In this document: positions 1-11,380 of the stretch, piece by piece
Numbering within the stretch: the first letter of the stretch is position 1
Layout of the letters: every line of letters begins with the position of its first letter
Assembly: GCA_029532625.1 (NCBI GenBank)
Contig: JARFXM010000009.1
Location: 5,569,501-5,633,500 of the forward strand
Direction of reading: 5' to 3'
DNA: 64,000 nt
Source: Lomentospora prolificans
Taxonomy: Eukaryota; Ascomycota; Sordariomycetes; Microascales; Microascaceae
Notes under the pieces: generated by a model
Seen by the model: the letters and a program-made list of their open reading frames with translations, nothing else
Databases searched by the model: none
Told to the model about the DNA's origin: nothing
Program-made: the position numbers and the translations under genes

Positions 1-294
1 CACGTCCTGACCAAGTCTGGCCGCGTGAAGCCGGCCGGCCAGGCCGAGATTGACGCGGCCAAGGCGGACGGCCGGTGGGAGCAGGCGTACGCCGGGTCTA
101 GCACTATTCAGGTGCCGCCGGAGTTCCAGGCGGCGCTGGACAAGAATAAGAAGGCGAAGAACTTTTTCGAGACGTTGGGGAAGTCGCAGAGGTATTCTTT
201 CTTGTGGAGGATAACCACTGCGAAGAAGGCGGAGACGAGGAAGAAGAAGATTGAGCAGTTTATAGAGATGCTTGCGAACAATGAGACGTTGTGA
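1..294 (+). CDS. YdeI/OmpD-associated family protein, C-terminal part
   Basis: The reading frame is already open at base 1, so the N-terminus lies outside the window; about 97 residues remain and stop at 292-294. The C-terminal pattern (hydrophobic core, FFETL.KSQRYSFLWRI, then a Lys/Arg-rich helix with AKKAETRKKKIEQFIEML) matches the end of YdeI/OmpD-associated family proteins, whose last helix has the form SHRR.Y..WI..AK..ETR..RI...V.ML. These are small soluble proteins of uncertain biochemical role, common in bacteria and also present in filamentous fungi. The GTG at base 25 is an internal valine codon, not a start. Family assignment is from sequence pattern only; no function is implied. 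Confidence 0.6.
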   Translation, partial: HVLTKSGRVKPAGQAEIDAAKADGRWEQAYAGSSTIQVPPEFQAALDKNKKAKNFFETLGKSQRYSFLWRITTAKKAETRKKKIEQFIEMLANNETL

Positions 295-571
295 GTTGCT
301 TGGGTCGCAGCATATTAGGTGTGGCATTCTCCAAGTACATGTACGATATTAGTGTAATATATTACAAAATGAACTCTAGCCAGCGTCATCAATCCATGAA
401 TTATTAATCGGTCTCCGTCGTATATGCCTGTTTTGTCCCTGGTAGGCCCTCCAATTTGAATCTCCCGTCAAATGGCCACGGGTCCTTTGATACTTTCTTT
501 CTTTGATACGTGGAACACGGAGATCAGTATTACGTGGGACTTTTATTAGAATCTCAAGAGAAGGGTAGCAC

Positions 572-2031
572 TCACTTTCGATCCGACGTGGGCAGTTTGG
601 AGCTGTAGTACCGGACCGCCTTCCAAAACCACGTTAACCCTTGGGACATGGAGCCGGCAGCCGTAGCCATGCGCGCCATCTTCTTGGACCTGTGAACCCG
701 CTGGTTGGCGTACTCCTCTAGCGCCTTTTGAATAGGATACCCAACTCCGTTCTCTTCGGCGGTGGCGGCTTTCACCAGACAATTTGCGAGGACGGTAGCG
801 TCCTCTATGGCGAATCCGGTCCCTAGGAAGGATGATTGTTAGTTTATTACGGTAGAGCGTAAGGAAGCTAGAGGACTCTAGTACCTTGACCGCTCGTCGG
901 TAGCATAAGGCGCGCCGCATCCCCAATTGTAACCGTGTTGTTCCACTGGATCTCATCTGCCTCCCAAACTCTTTGCCTTAATGGCGTCCGTATAATACGG
1001 TCAGAGGAGCTGAAGAGATTTTCGAGTGTTCCCGCGATAGGGTGGAATACATGCTTGTGCGCGCGGAGGATATCGAGGGTAGACGCGTGTGGATACAACC
1101 CTGGCTCCATCAGGTCCGCCCACTTCTTCTCTGTGGGATCGGTGATGTCCGTCAACTCTTCATTTGAAGGCGCTGTCGTTGAAGCACCCTCAACGTATTC
1201 TGGTGGCGAGGATTCGGGTAAAATCAGATCCCAGCGGTATTTGCTGTCGGGACAAGGCCCCGTGGCAGCGAAGCCGCGATCAAGCCAGATGCAGTGCTAA
1301 GTGCTATCTTGCTCCGCCGTACGTTCTATCGAAGAGATACCATAAATGCCAGTCATTCCGAAAAAGCCGGGCATCCACTTGGCCGCCGCGGTGGACGGAT
1401 CCCGCTTCTCAAGGATGAACCTCCTGATCTTCGAGAACCCTCCGTCGGCACCCACAAGGAGATCTGCCGCCTCTTCTTTGCCGCCTCGTAAGCCGAGCGT
1501 GATGGGTCCCGCACCAGAAGCTTGAATGTCGACAACCTCCGTGTCCCACTTCACTTCGCCTCCCAGTTCAATCACCCTTTCCAGGAGGATCTCACGAAGG
1601 CCTGCCCATTCATAATACATGACACCCGCTTGCATCTCGTGGCTCCAGGTAGGGTTTACTTGCGTGTGAAGCTTCTCATGTGAACCATCTAAAGAAGCTT
1701 GCCAAAGGCTCAAATCACCACATTCAAAGCCACGAGATTTCAAAGCGTCGGCTAGACCGAGCTGACGAAGTGGAAAGAGTCCATTGGCAAATAGACCGAC
1801 CGATGCGCCTGCCCGAGGCTTGCAGCTAGGCGGGGCGGTATCTTTGATAGCGGAAGGCGAATTACCACGGCTACTCGCCGGGAGCAAGCTGGCAGGCGCG
1901 GATGTTTGCTCGTAGAGGACCGGCCGGAAACGGGCCCGAAGAAGGGGGTGAGATAGCATCTGCACGGCCAAGGTGGGACCGGCAATCGCAGCGCCGACGA
2001 TGGCCACGGTCCGGCGCGAGGGTTCGGACAT
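572..2031 (-). pseudogene. FAD-dependent monooxygenase (PHBH/salicylate-hydroxylase type), one in-frame stop
   Basis: The protein starts at ATG 2029-2031 (MSEPSRRTVAIVG; a second ATG seven codons upstream is possible). It has the three FAD-binding signatures of class A flavoprotein monooxygenases: an N-terminal Rossmann motif (AIVGAAIAGPTLA), the DG motif (LLVGADGGFSKIRR) and the GD motif (TIGDAARLMLPTSGQGTG). The last is completed by removing an intron at 884..823 (62 nt), after which it reads GFAIEDATVLAN. The frame is interrupted once, by TAG at 1297-1299; coding sequence continues in the same frame on both sides (...TAEQDST, stop, HCIWLDRG...). No intron of plausible length removes that stop. 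The 3' end is uncertain: the frame stops at 572, but a good donor (GTGAGT) overlaps the stop, so a further exon may exist below 572. Such enzymes hydroxylate aromatic substrates with NAD(P)H and O2, often in catabolism or secondary metabolism. Pseudogene, recent null allele or sequencing error cannot be told apart here. Confidence 0.72.
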
Positions 2032-2071
2032 GTTAATTGCGAGATGTCGCATTGATCAATTAAAAGCCCAG

Positions 2072-2117
2072 CCTTTTTTCTTTCTTCTTTCTTTCTTTCT
2101 TTTTTTTTTTTTTTTTT
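2072..2117. repeat. CT/T-rich low-complexity tract
   Basis: A run of CTTT repeats ends in 17 consecutive T (2101-2117). It lies about 40-85 bp upstream of the start of the minus-strand monooxygenase, so on the coding strand it is an A/AAAG-rich promoter tract. Confidence 0.8.
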
Positions 2118-2398
2118 GTCCTTTGGCTGGAAATTCGATTCGATGAGTTGCTGAGGTTTACGCGTCGACAAGATGTCGGATGAGGAAGGAGCCAGTTTCA
2201 GGGTGAAGTGAAATTCAAACCGCTACTAGCATTAAATGCTTAAGTGCATAAGACATTCCCGTGTCATAATCACTTGTTCGACCAGAAATGGGATAGGGGA
2301 ATATTCCATATCCATTAGGGTCTCAAGATGCTTATAACCGGCCAACATAGCCCCTTGTTTTAGCTTCCCATTTGTTAAACGACATTTCGAAAACATGA

Positions 2399-4231
2399 TT
2401 ACACAAGATACACAGTTTGCTCGCTCTCGTGCAGTCCGCAAACTCCCTCACCATCCACAAATCCATCCAGGTAACAATCTCCGAGTAGCTCATGACAAGG
2501 CTTCATACGCAGGCCAGGAAGATGGCGAACTCCTCCAGGCCTCAACACGAGCGGCACCTTACCCCCGGGGAACAGGAAGATCTGGTCCTTCTCAGGATAG
2601 CGAAAACCCGTGGTGTGCGGAGCAAGACCTAATCGCCCCTTGTCGCTGATAAAGAGTTTTAATTGTTGTAATTCCAATGGTGTGACCGACGCTCCCTGGT
2701 CCGTACTGAGGCTACTCCCCGGATCACTGGTAGAGTACTCTGGCGGCCTCGAACCGTTGGTAAAAGTTGACAGCTTGCGCAAAGTCCGAGTACCCAAGAC
2801 GGAAGCATCGGGTTCCTCTTGACATCCCCAGGCTGAGATAAGATATCCAGCGTTCCGCTGGTGGTAATGATGCGGTAGACGGCCTGTGTAAAAGCCCGCT
2901 CGGGCGTGAGGTTAGGAGAGTAGTCCGCGAGAAGCAGTGTGTCGTCAGCAAGAGCTTTCAGACCGCCCATCAGCGATAGGATGCTGTATTATATCTTGTC
3001 ACGCGTGTCTATAGCCTCGCAGGAGAGAAAGGTACAAAGCAGGGCTTCGGGTCTGAATGCAACGGCTCTTGCCTCATCGGGACTTGTATCGGGCCGCTCG
3101 TAGCCAGTTCGTCTCCTGCGTGCCAGTAATAACGAAGCGAGTCATAGGGAGAACAACATTCACGATGTAATTAAGCATATTATCCCCAACACCGGGAACT
3201 TGTGAGCAGTTTGTAATAGTTCTGTAAATCTGGAATTTCCTCATCGCTTCGAGAAGAAAGTTCCATGGAATCACGGCCGGCCCATAGAGCAGCTGTGTCT
3301 CAGGCGGGAGGGTAGACTCCTGGGCGATCCAGATTCGGCTCCACATGGTCTGCCCACTAGCCAGTGGAGGGCCTTGCGAATATATGTTCGATAGGTAGGT
3401 TTGTCTTCCGGCGCGAGTTGCAACCAGGGAATGAAATGAAGATGTGACCCCATCCCTAGGACTTTTAGGAAGCAGTATATCTGAAACAAATAGTCTCCAT
3501 CTACTTCGCTCTGCCGATTCTCACTTAGGCCTCCCCTGGGGGAGAAGCTAGGAGACCGGTGACGCGGGAGTGATTTTGGCATAATAAACTCGTCATCCAG
3601 CGATGAACTCGCTTTTGCATCATTCGGAGACAGCAAATTACCCAGTCCGAGATCGGGTAGGGTTTCTCTGAGGCTTTTAATCAGAGACTCTGCCTCCTCC
3701 AGTATCTTGGCTATGTCGCCATGTTGTCTTCTATTTATGGCGGCTTAGTCCAAGGCCTCAGCCTCCTCGCCGAGCCAGAGAAGGCCGCGGGCCGCCTTAC
3801 TATAGATCTGTCCCATCAAGGCTACTTAATGCTTTTTTTTCGCCGATATCCACTTGATTGATGCAAAGGGCGTCCGCCCATAGGATCCTGTCGAGAGGGG
3901 TTGCTGGGATGCCGGTGCCATCACAGTCGTCTCAATGCATCGAAAAGATTTCGGGTAATAGATACGGCTACTCCGTTCACCCGAATGACGACAGTATCCT
4001 TTTCAGAGCCCCAAACATAACGACAGCGCCTACGATGTATGAGCATTGCAGAAGAGGAGATGTGGGTGGGTGGGAGTCTAGGGTTGTGGCTACCTCAAAG
4101 GTTGGGTTAATATTGAGAGATACGATAGCAAGTTCACAATCTATTTCATCATCGCAGCTACCTTCTCTAGGACCTTTAACAAGCCGTATTTGTCTCTTGG
4201 ATCGGTTAAAAGTCGTATATATAGCTGTCAT
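2399..4231 (-). pseudogene. HET-domain (heterokaryon incompatibility) gene, heavily decayed
   Basis: All landmarks of a fungal HET protein (PF06985) occur in order on the minus strand but in different frames. They are: an N-terminal RQIRLVK...DDEIDCELAIVSLNINPTFE block (about 4215-4100); motif 1 RYVWGSEKD (about 4015); VSITRNLFDALRRL followed by a stop (about 3950); motif 2 ILWADALCINQ (about 3880); ALMGQIYSKAARGLLWLGEE (about 3830-3770); motif 3 MWSRIWIAQE (3346-3317); RDKI, stop, YSILSL (about 2990); SGTLDILSQPGD (about 2845); LPSWV; and the C-terminal KDQIFLFPGGKVPLVLRPG...LLGDCYLDGFVDGEG (about 2570-2410). At least four frameshifts and four in-frame stops separate them. HET proteins trigger cell death after fusion of unlike hyphae. 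This copy cannot encode a full protein. No intron pattern explains the breaks. Confidence 0.8.
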
Positions 4232-4527
4232 GATGCTCACAAAAGCCTGATACTGCCGTCGATGATGATGGCTAGAGTGAGAGCAGTGATGCCTTTGGGC
4301 GGACAGACAAGACGCAGAAGGCTGATATGGCGCTTGGACGCCCGCTCGCCTTTAGAGCTCGGTGGTGGGAAGGATGGGAGGCGGGGTTAACTGCATCTAC
4401 TATACATGCTGGCATGAGCAGGCGATCTTCTGCCCTATTACGAGCAGAACATCGCCTTAAGCTGTATACATCCAGGTACATTATTACCATATTATCTTCT
4501 ACAAAGTCAGTTATGTATTCAGATACT

Positions 4528-4845
4528 CTATGGGGAGTTAGAACTGCAGGCCGTCAATGGCAGCTTAAATCCGATCCCCAGTTGGTAATAATTACCACTC
4601 CAATGCTGAGGCTTCACAATCGTCAGGGCTGAAGCGGGTGACATGGCCAGCTCGCTCGCGCGGTTGAGTTCATCCCCGAACGACAGCAGGACCTTGCTAA
4701 TTTCGTTGAGATCGACGTTGGTTTCCTGAATGGTTCGAGGGGCATCGCGAATACCGGTACAGAAGTCGTGAAGGGTCTTCACGCTGTTGTATGCGAGACC
4801 CGCCACGGTGATTACGCTCGCGGTGATGCTGAGAGGATCGCTCAT
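4528..4845 (-). pseudogene. Fragment of a PigL_N-type (fungal NLR-like) N-terminal domain
   Basis: ATG at 4843-4845 opens MSDPLSITASVITVAGLAYN followed by SVKTLHDFCTGIRDAPRTIQE, the characteristic start of the fungal N-terminal domain PF17111. That domain heads many fungal STAND/ankyrin or otherwise uncharacterised proteins. About 70-75 residues are convincing; the remainder to the stop at 4528 does not look like the family, and I found no continuing exon before the HET pseudogene begins at about 4231. It may therefore be a truncated remnant rather than a short gene. A real spliced gene whose downstream exons I failed to recognise remains possible. Confidence 0.6.
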
Positions 4846-5559
4846 CTTGATTGCAGAGGTCGGAATTTACGGCTAGATTCGAACTCGTCTGTTAAAGTGG
4901 TTAATGAATAAAAGCGAACGTGGCTTTTAATGGTAACGGGTCTGTAATCGTAAGGCAGGGTACTACAGCACTGGCTTCTAGCCGTGAGGTGGCACAAGAT
5001 ACAGCCATGGCGAGCCAGCTGGGATGTATCACTTGTAAGGGCCGCAGTATCCGACCGGAAACGGTCGATAGACGGTTGAAAACCATCCAAACGGTCGCTG
5101 CGCCATCGCAGAAGTCATCACCATTGCAAAACGCCTGGTGTGTCGCATTGATCTAGTTTTTCGAGTTGCAATCCCTTATCATTACTTAGTAATTACCTCG
5201 ACAATACCTACGATGACTGAGATAATCCGAAATAAACTTCCACTTTAAACTATAGTCTCCTACAAGTTTACGTGAATCATAAGTGATATTTCAAATATAG
5301 GTTATATTCGTGTGGAACAATGGCAAAGGTTAGGAAGGATTACGTTTTCACAGCGCAATCATGGAGAATACGAAAATGGAAACTCGGCTCTCAATATCTG
5401 ACTCTGATTAAGCCTCAAGGGCACACGATACGATACTGAGATGGTATTGACGCTGGAAGGTTCTTGCGAGGTCTCATTAACTTAAATACCACCGGGACTG
5501 AAAACCTCGACCCAGCGCATGGCTTGAAGACGCTTTCTGGTGTGTCAAGGTCAAGAGCA
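4846..5559. other. Intergenic, no gene seen
   Basis: AT-rich sequence with only short open frames (longest about 80 codons, no family resemblance). The right end is the 3' flank of the minus-strand permease. Confidence 0.5.
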
Positions 5560-8207
5560 TTAAGTGGCAAAGCGAAAGTCAAGTCTATGTGGAAATTAGC
5601 GCTGTGTAACTAGCCGTCTTAGGTACAGTGAGGATATGTGGCTTACCGCTTGTTACCCTCGTCAGTCGTGGTCATGCGATAGTGCTCCTGCTCGTCTGGA
5701 GTCATGGCGTCCCATTTCTTTGCCTTTGAGTTATTTCGCCATCGATAATAGTAGTAAGTCGCCGGGTATTGGATGAGCTAGGAGAGTGAGTGAGTTTGAG
5801 TGTACATCTGGAATCAAGATAATCCGATCTTAATACTTACACACATCCAAATACAAATGACGAGCAGCCCTTTGTTGGCCTTGTAATATCTCGGAGCGTC
5901 GTCGGGTTGATAGACTGCCTAGTTAGCGAATACCATCGTTGGAGTGGGGTTGAAAAATGATAATACAACTTACTGTTTGCCCCAATCATCCCGCTGACCT
6001 GGACGAACATATTGTACAGCCTATACAACTTTCGTCAGCGTAGGTTTGCGTGAAGAAAGAATGTGCTTGACGTACGAAGCAGAGACAGTTCTGTTCTGGA
6101 CCGATCCGGAATTCCTGCTAGTCCATGCGACTTGAATAGGGTGGGTGCTAGCATTCCTAGTTAGCATCATGCCCGTAGGATGAGTTCTATCTTGACACTC
6201 ACTATGGGAACGACAGCAAGACTGTTGCGATGGCAAAATACGCCCAAGGATTGATTGGATCCGGCAAGGCTATCAAGGCAATGTAGCACGGCAAGAGCCA
6301 AGCGTCTTCGGCCATGGCTACGAAGCTTCGGTTGTTTACCAACTCGCTGACGGCGGTGATGACAAGCATCGTTATACCGGAGCCGACGATCCACGGGATT
6401 GAAAGTAAGTTGGTATGGATCACGTTGAATCCCAGACTTCGGAAGGAGAGAGTCAAGTACTGGTTAATTGGGTATTTTGGTAAGCCAAACAAGAGACCTA
6501 GAGCATAGAGGGGCCACATGTCGTAGTCTTTAGCGCAGGTCCAGATCTGGCGTACTGTAAGACCTTGTCGGTTGTACATGCCGCCTTTCTGGGGATCATC
6601 TCGGATGACTATGCGGGGTCATTAGAGATTGCTTTTCCGTATGTTTCCCTCAGTTGACATACCTGAGTTGACGATGATTTTCACCTCCTTCTCAGTGAAG
6701 TAACCCTTTGGGTTCCACCAGCTAGTGGTCCTGGCTGGGGACTGAGGCATGAGGAAGAAGGATGCAACTCCGATTAAGACTAACACAAGTTAGTTCCGGT
6801 TCGCATGCCCTTAATTCTCCGAAGCTAGTCGGATCTTACAGGTAAAAGCGCCCCTATCTAATGTTAGCAGGACCCACAATTGTCTAGGACACTCGGAACG
6901 AACTCAATGAGAAATAGCCACCGCCAGCCCTCATAACCTAAAACTCCTCGCATCGCCACCAGGCCAACCGCGGCAAACCCAACGGCAATATCCGCTGTGA
7001 AAGACCTATCAGCCTTGGCTCAATATGTAAATGCGGTACCGGGTATACCTTACCTATTTGCGATGACATCCAAAACCAGGCGAGTCGAATGGGGAGCTGT
7101 GGAAGGGGTAGCAGAGTTAGATACAGTCAACCTTTGCGGAATACGGAATCCCATACCCTTGCACCTGTATACCAGTAGCTGAGATACAGAATGGTATCGC
7201 TAGATGGATTTTAGCGCTGATACAATTATTGTGAGATGTTGGCAAAGACTTACGGGATAAAACCTCCTTGGAACGTGGCACTAGAAACGCGTGAGCAAAG
7301 TCGACTCTGGTTATTAGTTCTTATATGGAGATAGACTCACATCAAGTACCTGGTGGCCAGAAAAGAGGCTCGGCCATTGAGGAAGAATTGCATAGCAGAA
7401 ATGAAGCTGAAAATGCAGATTTGAATTGGAATCCACATGTCTGGCCCGATGCTATTAAATTTTATAATAAGTCATCGATGGCGAGCTTATTCTTTCTAGT
7501 GAGGGGCTTACCGCTTAGAGATGAGCTGCGATGGCAGTTCGGCAGCTAGAAATCCGACTCGCGCAATAGTTTGGCCGATATTATAATCACCTCGAGTTAG
7601 GCCAAGGTCGTCAAGCATGTTGTCCGAGACCGCATTGCTAATGTTGCCTCTATCAATGTTCAACGCTGTGAACATGACACAAGCCCAGACCTGTGGAGGC
7701 AGTTAATAGTCTCGATCGGCGTTAACGGGACTCCTGTCAGACTTGCCATTATTTTCCAGTCAACCTTGCGCCGGGCGGCGTTCTCTTCTCTCCACGTCCA
7801 ACGGAAGTTGGGATCGAAAGCATCCATGTTCTCCCATTTCGGATGGATATAACGATCCTTGTACTCTTCAACATTTTCCGAGTCCCAAATACTAGGTTGA
7901 GTGGCGATCTGGACTAAATCAGCTGGGCTCAAAAGAAGAACAGACACGACTTTGCCCATACCGCATCGAGATCATACTTCTCCCCTTTCGGCCCCTTTCG
8001 GATTCTCAGGAACCGTAAAACCGCATCTCCAAGTGCTGCCTCCATACGCTGGTTCTCTTGAGTAGCCAGAGGCTGCGCGAGTGGTGGGGCATCCTTGGAA
8101 GGCTTGTCATCTGGCCTTCCTTGAGACGATAAACTCGCTGTGTCAGAAGGCGTGGTAATAATCGACTGCCCGACTGAGGGTTTGACATCTGCATGCGGCT
8201 TCGCCAT
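5560..8207 (-). CDS. MFS permease of the allantoate/nicotinate/pantothenate (anion:cation symporter) type
   Basis: An intron-rich gene with about 15 introns, read as an intact protein of roughly 500+ residues. The start is ATG 8205-8207 (MAKPHADVKPSVG); the frame extends upstream only from a TTG. The N-terminal segment has DPNFRWTWREE...RRKVDWKIM, typical just before TM1 of Dal5/Tna1/Liz1/Seo1-like carriers. Then come NIDRGNISNAVSDNMLDDLGL (joined across introns), the GQT...FLAAELPSQLISKRIGPD block, GWRWLFLIEG, and the second-half signature WPLYALGLLFGLP...QYLTLSFRSLGFN. The protein ends WRNNSKAKKWDAMTP...EGNKRLDFRFAT, with TAA at 5562-5560. Mapped introns include 7961..7909 and a GC-AG intron 7746..7691. 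Such carriers take up small organic anions across the plasma membrane; the sulfonate transporter Soa1 group is a plausible relative. The substrate cannot be told from sequence. Confidence 0.8.
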
Positions 8208-9920
8208 CTTGTCTTGTTTAGGAAAGAGCTCTACTATGCCGCTCAAGTTACACCTCGTAGGGTGTATTAATGAACAATGCAGGAGTGTAGGATTACAATG
8301 CCTATGGACTGTAAATAAACCAAGTGACCTTCAGAGACGGCAGCGACTTAATTATATGTGGAATTCCAACAGCCCATTCGCGTGGTATTGCAAAGGACCC
8401 TTGGGCAAACTCTTCCATGGTATTGGTAATACCTTGACCGTGAAATCCAACTCTCCGAGGACGTGCTGGCAGATCGCTTTCCCATCTTTTGTCATTATTA
8501 TAATACCCCACGCGGCGGGTGCTTTTACACCACCGACTTGCCAGCGCACGCAATTTTGTCACCATCAACCAACAGGATGTCGTGCTTGACATTATCCAAC
8601 AGCTCCGACCAAACTCACTGAAAAAAGGGTACACCCCCATTATTTGTGCACGCTTACACTCGAAACTGCCAATAAGAGTTAAAAGGTTTCGCTTCATTAC
8701 TTTGAAAGCGTCTGAGACTCTAGCAAGAAGGATTAGGACGGACCCGCGCTCGTACCCTCCTGTAAGACGCTGCATATAGGTTGATACAAGGGTTATTGGC
8801 CCGACTCCGGGGGATTTCACGGTATTCTAATTCACAGTAGCCAAGAAGCGTGGGTCTCGTTCCCGGTCTTGTCGTGCGGAATAGGATGCTTGCAGGTGTG
8901 TGTAATCAAACCCCGATGGGGCCTTTAGGAATTGCGCCATCGTTATCAAACCTGCGGTGTCCATAGTCACGAACCTCGCGGCTCCTAGGGTCGGATACAA
9001 TGTCTGCCCTCCTCTAAGATATCCCTGTATTCTTAGCAGCATCACAACGACTTTGATTCGTTCGTATTGCGCTTGGCCTCTACATCGAGTTACAGCAGAG
9101 TGGTTGCGTGGGCAACACCAGCGCGCTAGAGCAGACATCCGAATGGAAGCTCAACGTACCGTTTACCCACCTTGTTGGCACGCCATGTTCAAGCTGTCGA
9201 CTGCAGAGGCCAGCTGTTGCGCAAGCTATTAGATAGGACTTGCCTGATGGGATTTCTTCGACGGAAGGGTTTCTTGCACCACCATGCTTTGAGAGCATTT
9301 TTAGTTCAAAATACCCTTTCCCAACTCCGACCGCCCATTCCTCTCGCGTTCACGCGATTTCTCACTCCACTCTGACAGCCACCCCACGCAGAACTCAACG
9401 CAGACCACAACGACGATACCGGGAGGATGTACTACAATGTTTAGCATATAATTGATAACTCTGGAGTGCCCTCTGATTGGTCATGACGCGGAAGAAGGCA
9501 ATTGGACGTTGCGGTATGGTGAGCCTTGTTGATATGTTCGAAAATCCTTGACCAGAACGCGAAATGGTAACGGCTCTGGAAAACGCGGCTATTGCATCTC
9601 AGGCCTCAGTCATGGGACAAATTTGCGATGCGTCGTCTCCAAGAAGGCTTAGGGATGGTCGATTCTTAGTTGGCGCTGGAAGACGCTGGCAGTCCTCCGG
9701 CCAGCTATTTCTCCGTGGGCTATGATGCGATGGCCCGGGCCGGGATCAAGGCAGCAATGTCACTCACTAGGAATCGCGTACAGGGGTTCACATTTTACGA
9801 TACGTCAAATTGGATGCGTCAAAAGTGGATAAGCTGTGATGATAACTATCTAAATTATATCTTGGCCCGCGCCAAGGCCTCGGAATAGCCTCCGAGCTTG
9901 TTATTATCACGGCCAGTCTG
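8208..9920. other. 1.7-kb region with fragmented frames, no gene assigned
   Basis: Minus-strand frames at 8302-8820, 8827-9138 and 9080-9298 give protein-like stretches (for example LDNVKHDILLVDGDKIACAG near 8600 and GAARFVTMDTAGLITMAQFL near 8970). They are interrupted by stops and frame changes, and I could not place them in a family. They may be the remains of one or more minus-strand genes. The plus-strand frame 9670-9888 is short and unrecognised. Confidence 0.35.
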
Positions 9921-10713
9921 TCACACAGACTTTTTCTCACTGCCAGACAACAGAGCGACGGCCGGCATCTTTCTCACCCACTTGTTCTCCTCAGACTCTA
10001 CCTGGTCGACTATCCACCGGGCCAATGCCGAGCGCTTGACCGACGACGTCCACCATTTCTCACCTACCCACCCGGAAAACACCTCCCCTTCCTCTCTGTC
10101 AACCTTCCAGCTCGTCTCATCGGACTCGCCGGGGATCTGAGCGACACGAAATACGGTCCACTCGAGGTCCGAGGCATCGTTGTCAAACACCTTGGCGAGG
10201 TTGATCACATTGCGATAGACCGGGTTGGCGAACAGCCAGACAAACCACACGATTACGGTCTGGATCAAGGTCCAGTGGTCCTCGGGGCGCTGGGTTGTGA
10301 TGGTACTCGAGGCAAAGATGCGCTTGATGCCGTGCTGGCGCATCAGAGGGAAAACGCTCGATTTGTATATGTCGGCGTACATGGATGGCTTGATGTCTTT
10401 ATCCTTGATATCAGGTCCCAGGAGTGAGAGGATGATGGTGCACTTGGCCATGGCTGACGAGAGCGCGTCGTGGTCCTCCATCTCACCTTTTACGCTCTGG
10501 ATGGATGGCGCAGGGTTAATAAGATGAGTGAAGCCTACGAAGGCCTGTAATGAAACATACCTCGAGAAGTGGGTTCGACAAAATATCCTCTGGAATCTTG
10601 GTCGGATTCCGGGCATAGACAACCGTGGCATGGTTGCGGCTTAAAAGCTCCCGGAGCAAGCAGATTCCGGCGGGACCAGTCGCTCCAAGAACAAGGACTT
10701 TGGGCCCTGACAT
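9921..10713 (-). CDS. NAD(P)-binding NmrA-like/atypical SDR family protein
   Basis: Two exons (10713..10561 and 10496..9921; intron 10560..10497, 64 nt) give 242 residues. The N-terminus KVLVLGATGPAGICLLRELL carries the GxxGxxG dinucleotide-binding loop of atypical SDRs (NAD(P)H-binding domain family, PF13460/NmrA-like). It is followed by an acidic/basic pair region (ARNPTKIPEDI) and the strand ILSLLGPD. A mid-protein FASSTITTQRPEDHW replaces a classical YxxxK, so classical SDR chemistry is not evident. Some members are reductases, others only sense NADP. The C-terminal third ends with a SALARWIVDQVESEENKWVRKMPAVAL block usual in these proteins. It is divergent from the PRISE-type reductase, with 667 bp between the two starts, so shared control is possible but unproven. 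Confidence 0.8.
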
Positions 10714-11380
10714 GGCAAGACCAAGGGATTTTGGAGAAGAAGCAGTGATGGATGGGTGAAAGAGGACGGCCTGGTAAGAGACAGATGATGGAAGCGAGGA
10801 AACTTATACAGACAACATGCCTCTCTAGACATTTTTTATATTATCAACTAGATGAGCGCATGCTAATAACCAGAAGTCGGGGCCAATCAATCTTCAACGA
10901 TAGTCTAAGTTAGCATTGCCGTCGCGAATATGCATTAAACAGACGTGTCAAACAGATGGCGGAATTCCGCCTCTCATGAAAATGAACGCCTGTGGGGGAT
11001 ATGCAATAATAAACAATCAATGTTAGAAGCGGGGTGGCTTGGCCGTTCACCATCTGTTGAAGACGACTACACATCACTAGGAGTGTAATGCAGAGATTGT
11101 CGCGATGGGTTTGCTCGTGAGATATCAGTCAGATATTACCGAAATAACATCGTGCTTTCCAGCTTCCGTAATACAAGGACGACGTGGGCAGACCCGATTG
11201 GCCTGTCATGGTGATGTCAGAACTCCTGCATGGTCGCTGAATACCATCCGATGGTATGATAATATAATAACGTGAGAGTGGGTCATAACTGCTAATATAT
11301 ATGAGCCCCAGGGTCTGGGTTGCGCAGCTATCTATCTATGTCGTTCATAATTCAGCTTCATAAACTGTTTCGGACCCAAA
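10714..11380. promoter_or_regulatory. Divergent intergenic region between two Rossmann-fold genes
   Basis: 667 bp between the start codons of the minus-strand NmrA-like gene and the plus-strand PRISE-type gene. A TATA-like TATATAT lies at about 11295-11302, some 80 bp before the ATG at 11381. No other site is called. Confidence 0.4.

Noticed and set aside
4855..4920. tRNA-like box (GTTCGAATC on the minus strand)
   Set aside because: The flanking bases do not pair into a T stem or acceptor stem, and no A box lies at the right distance.
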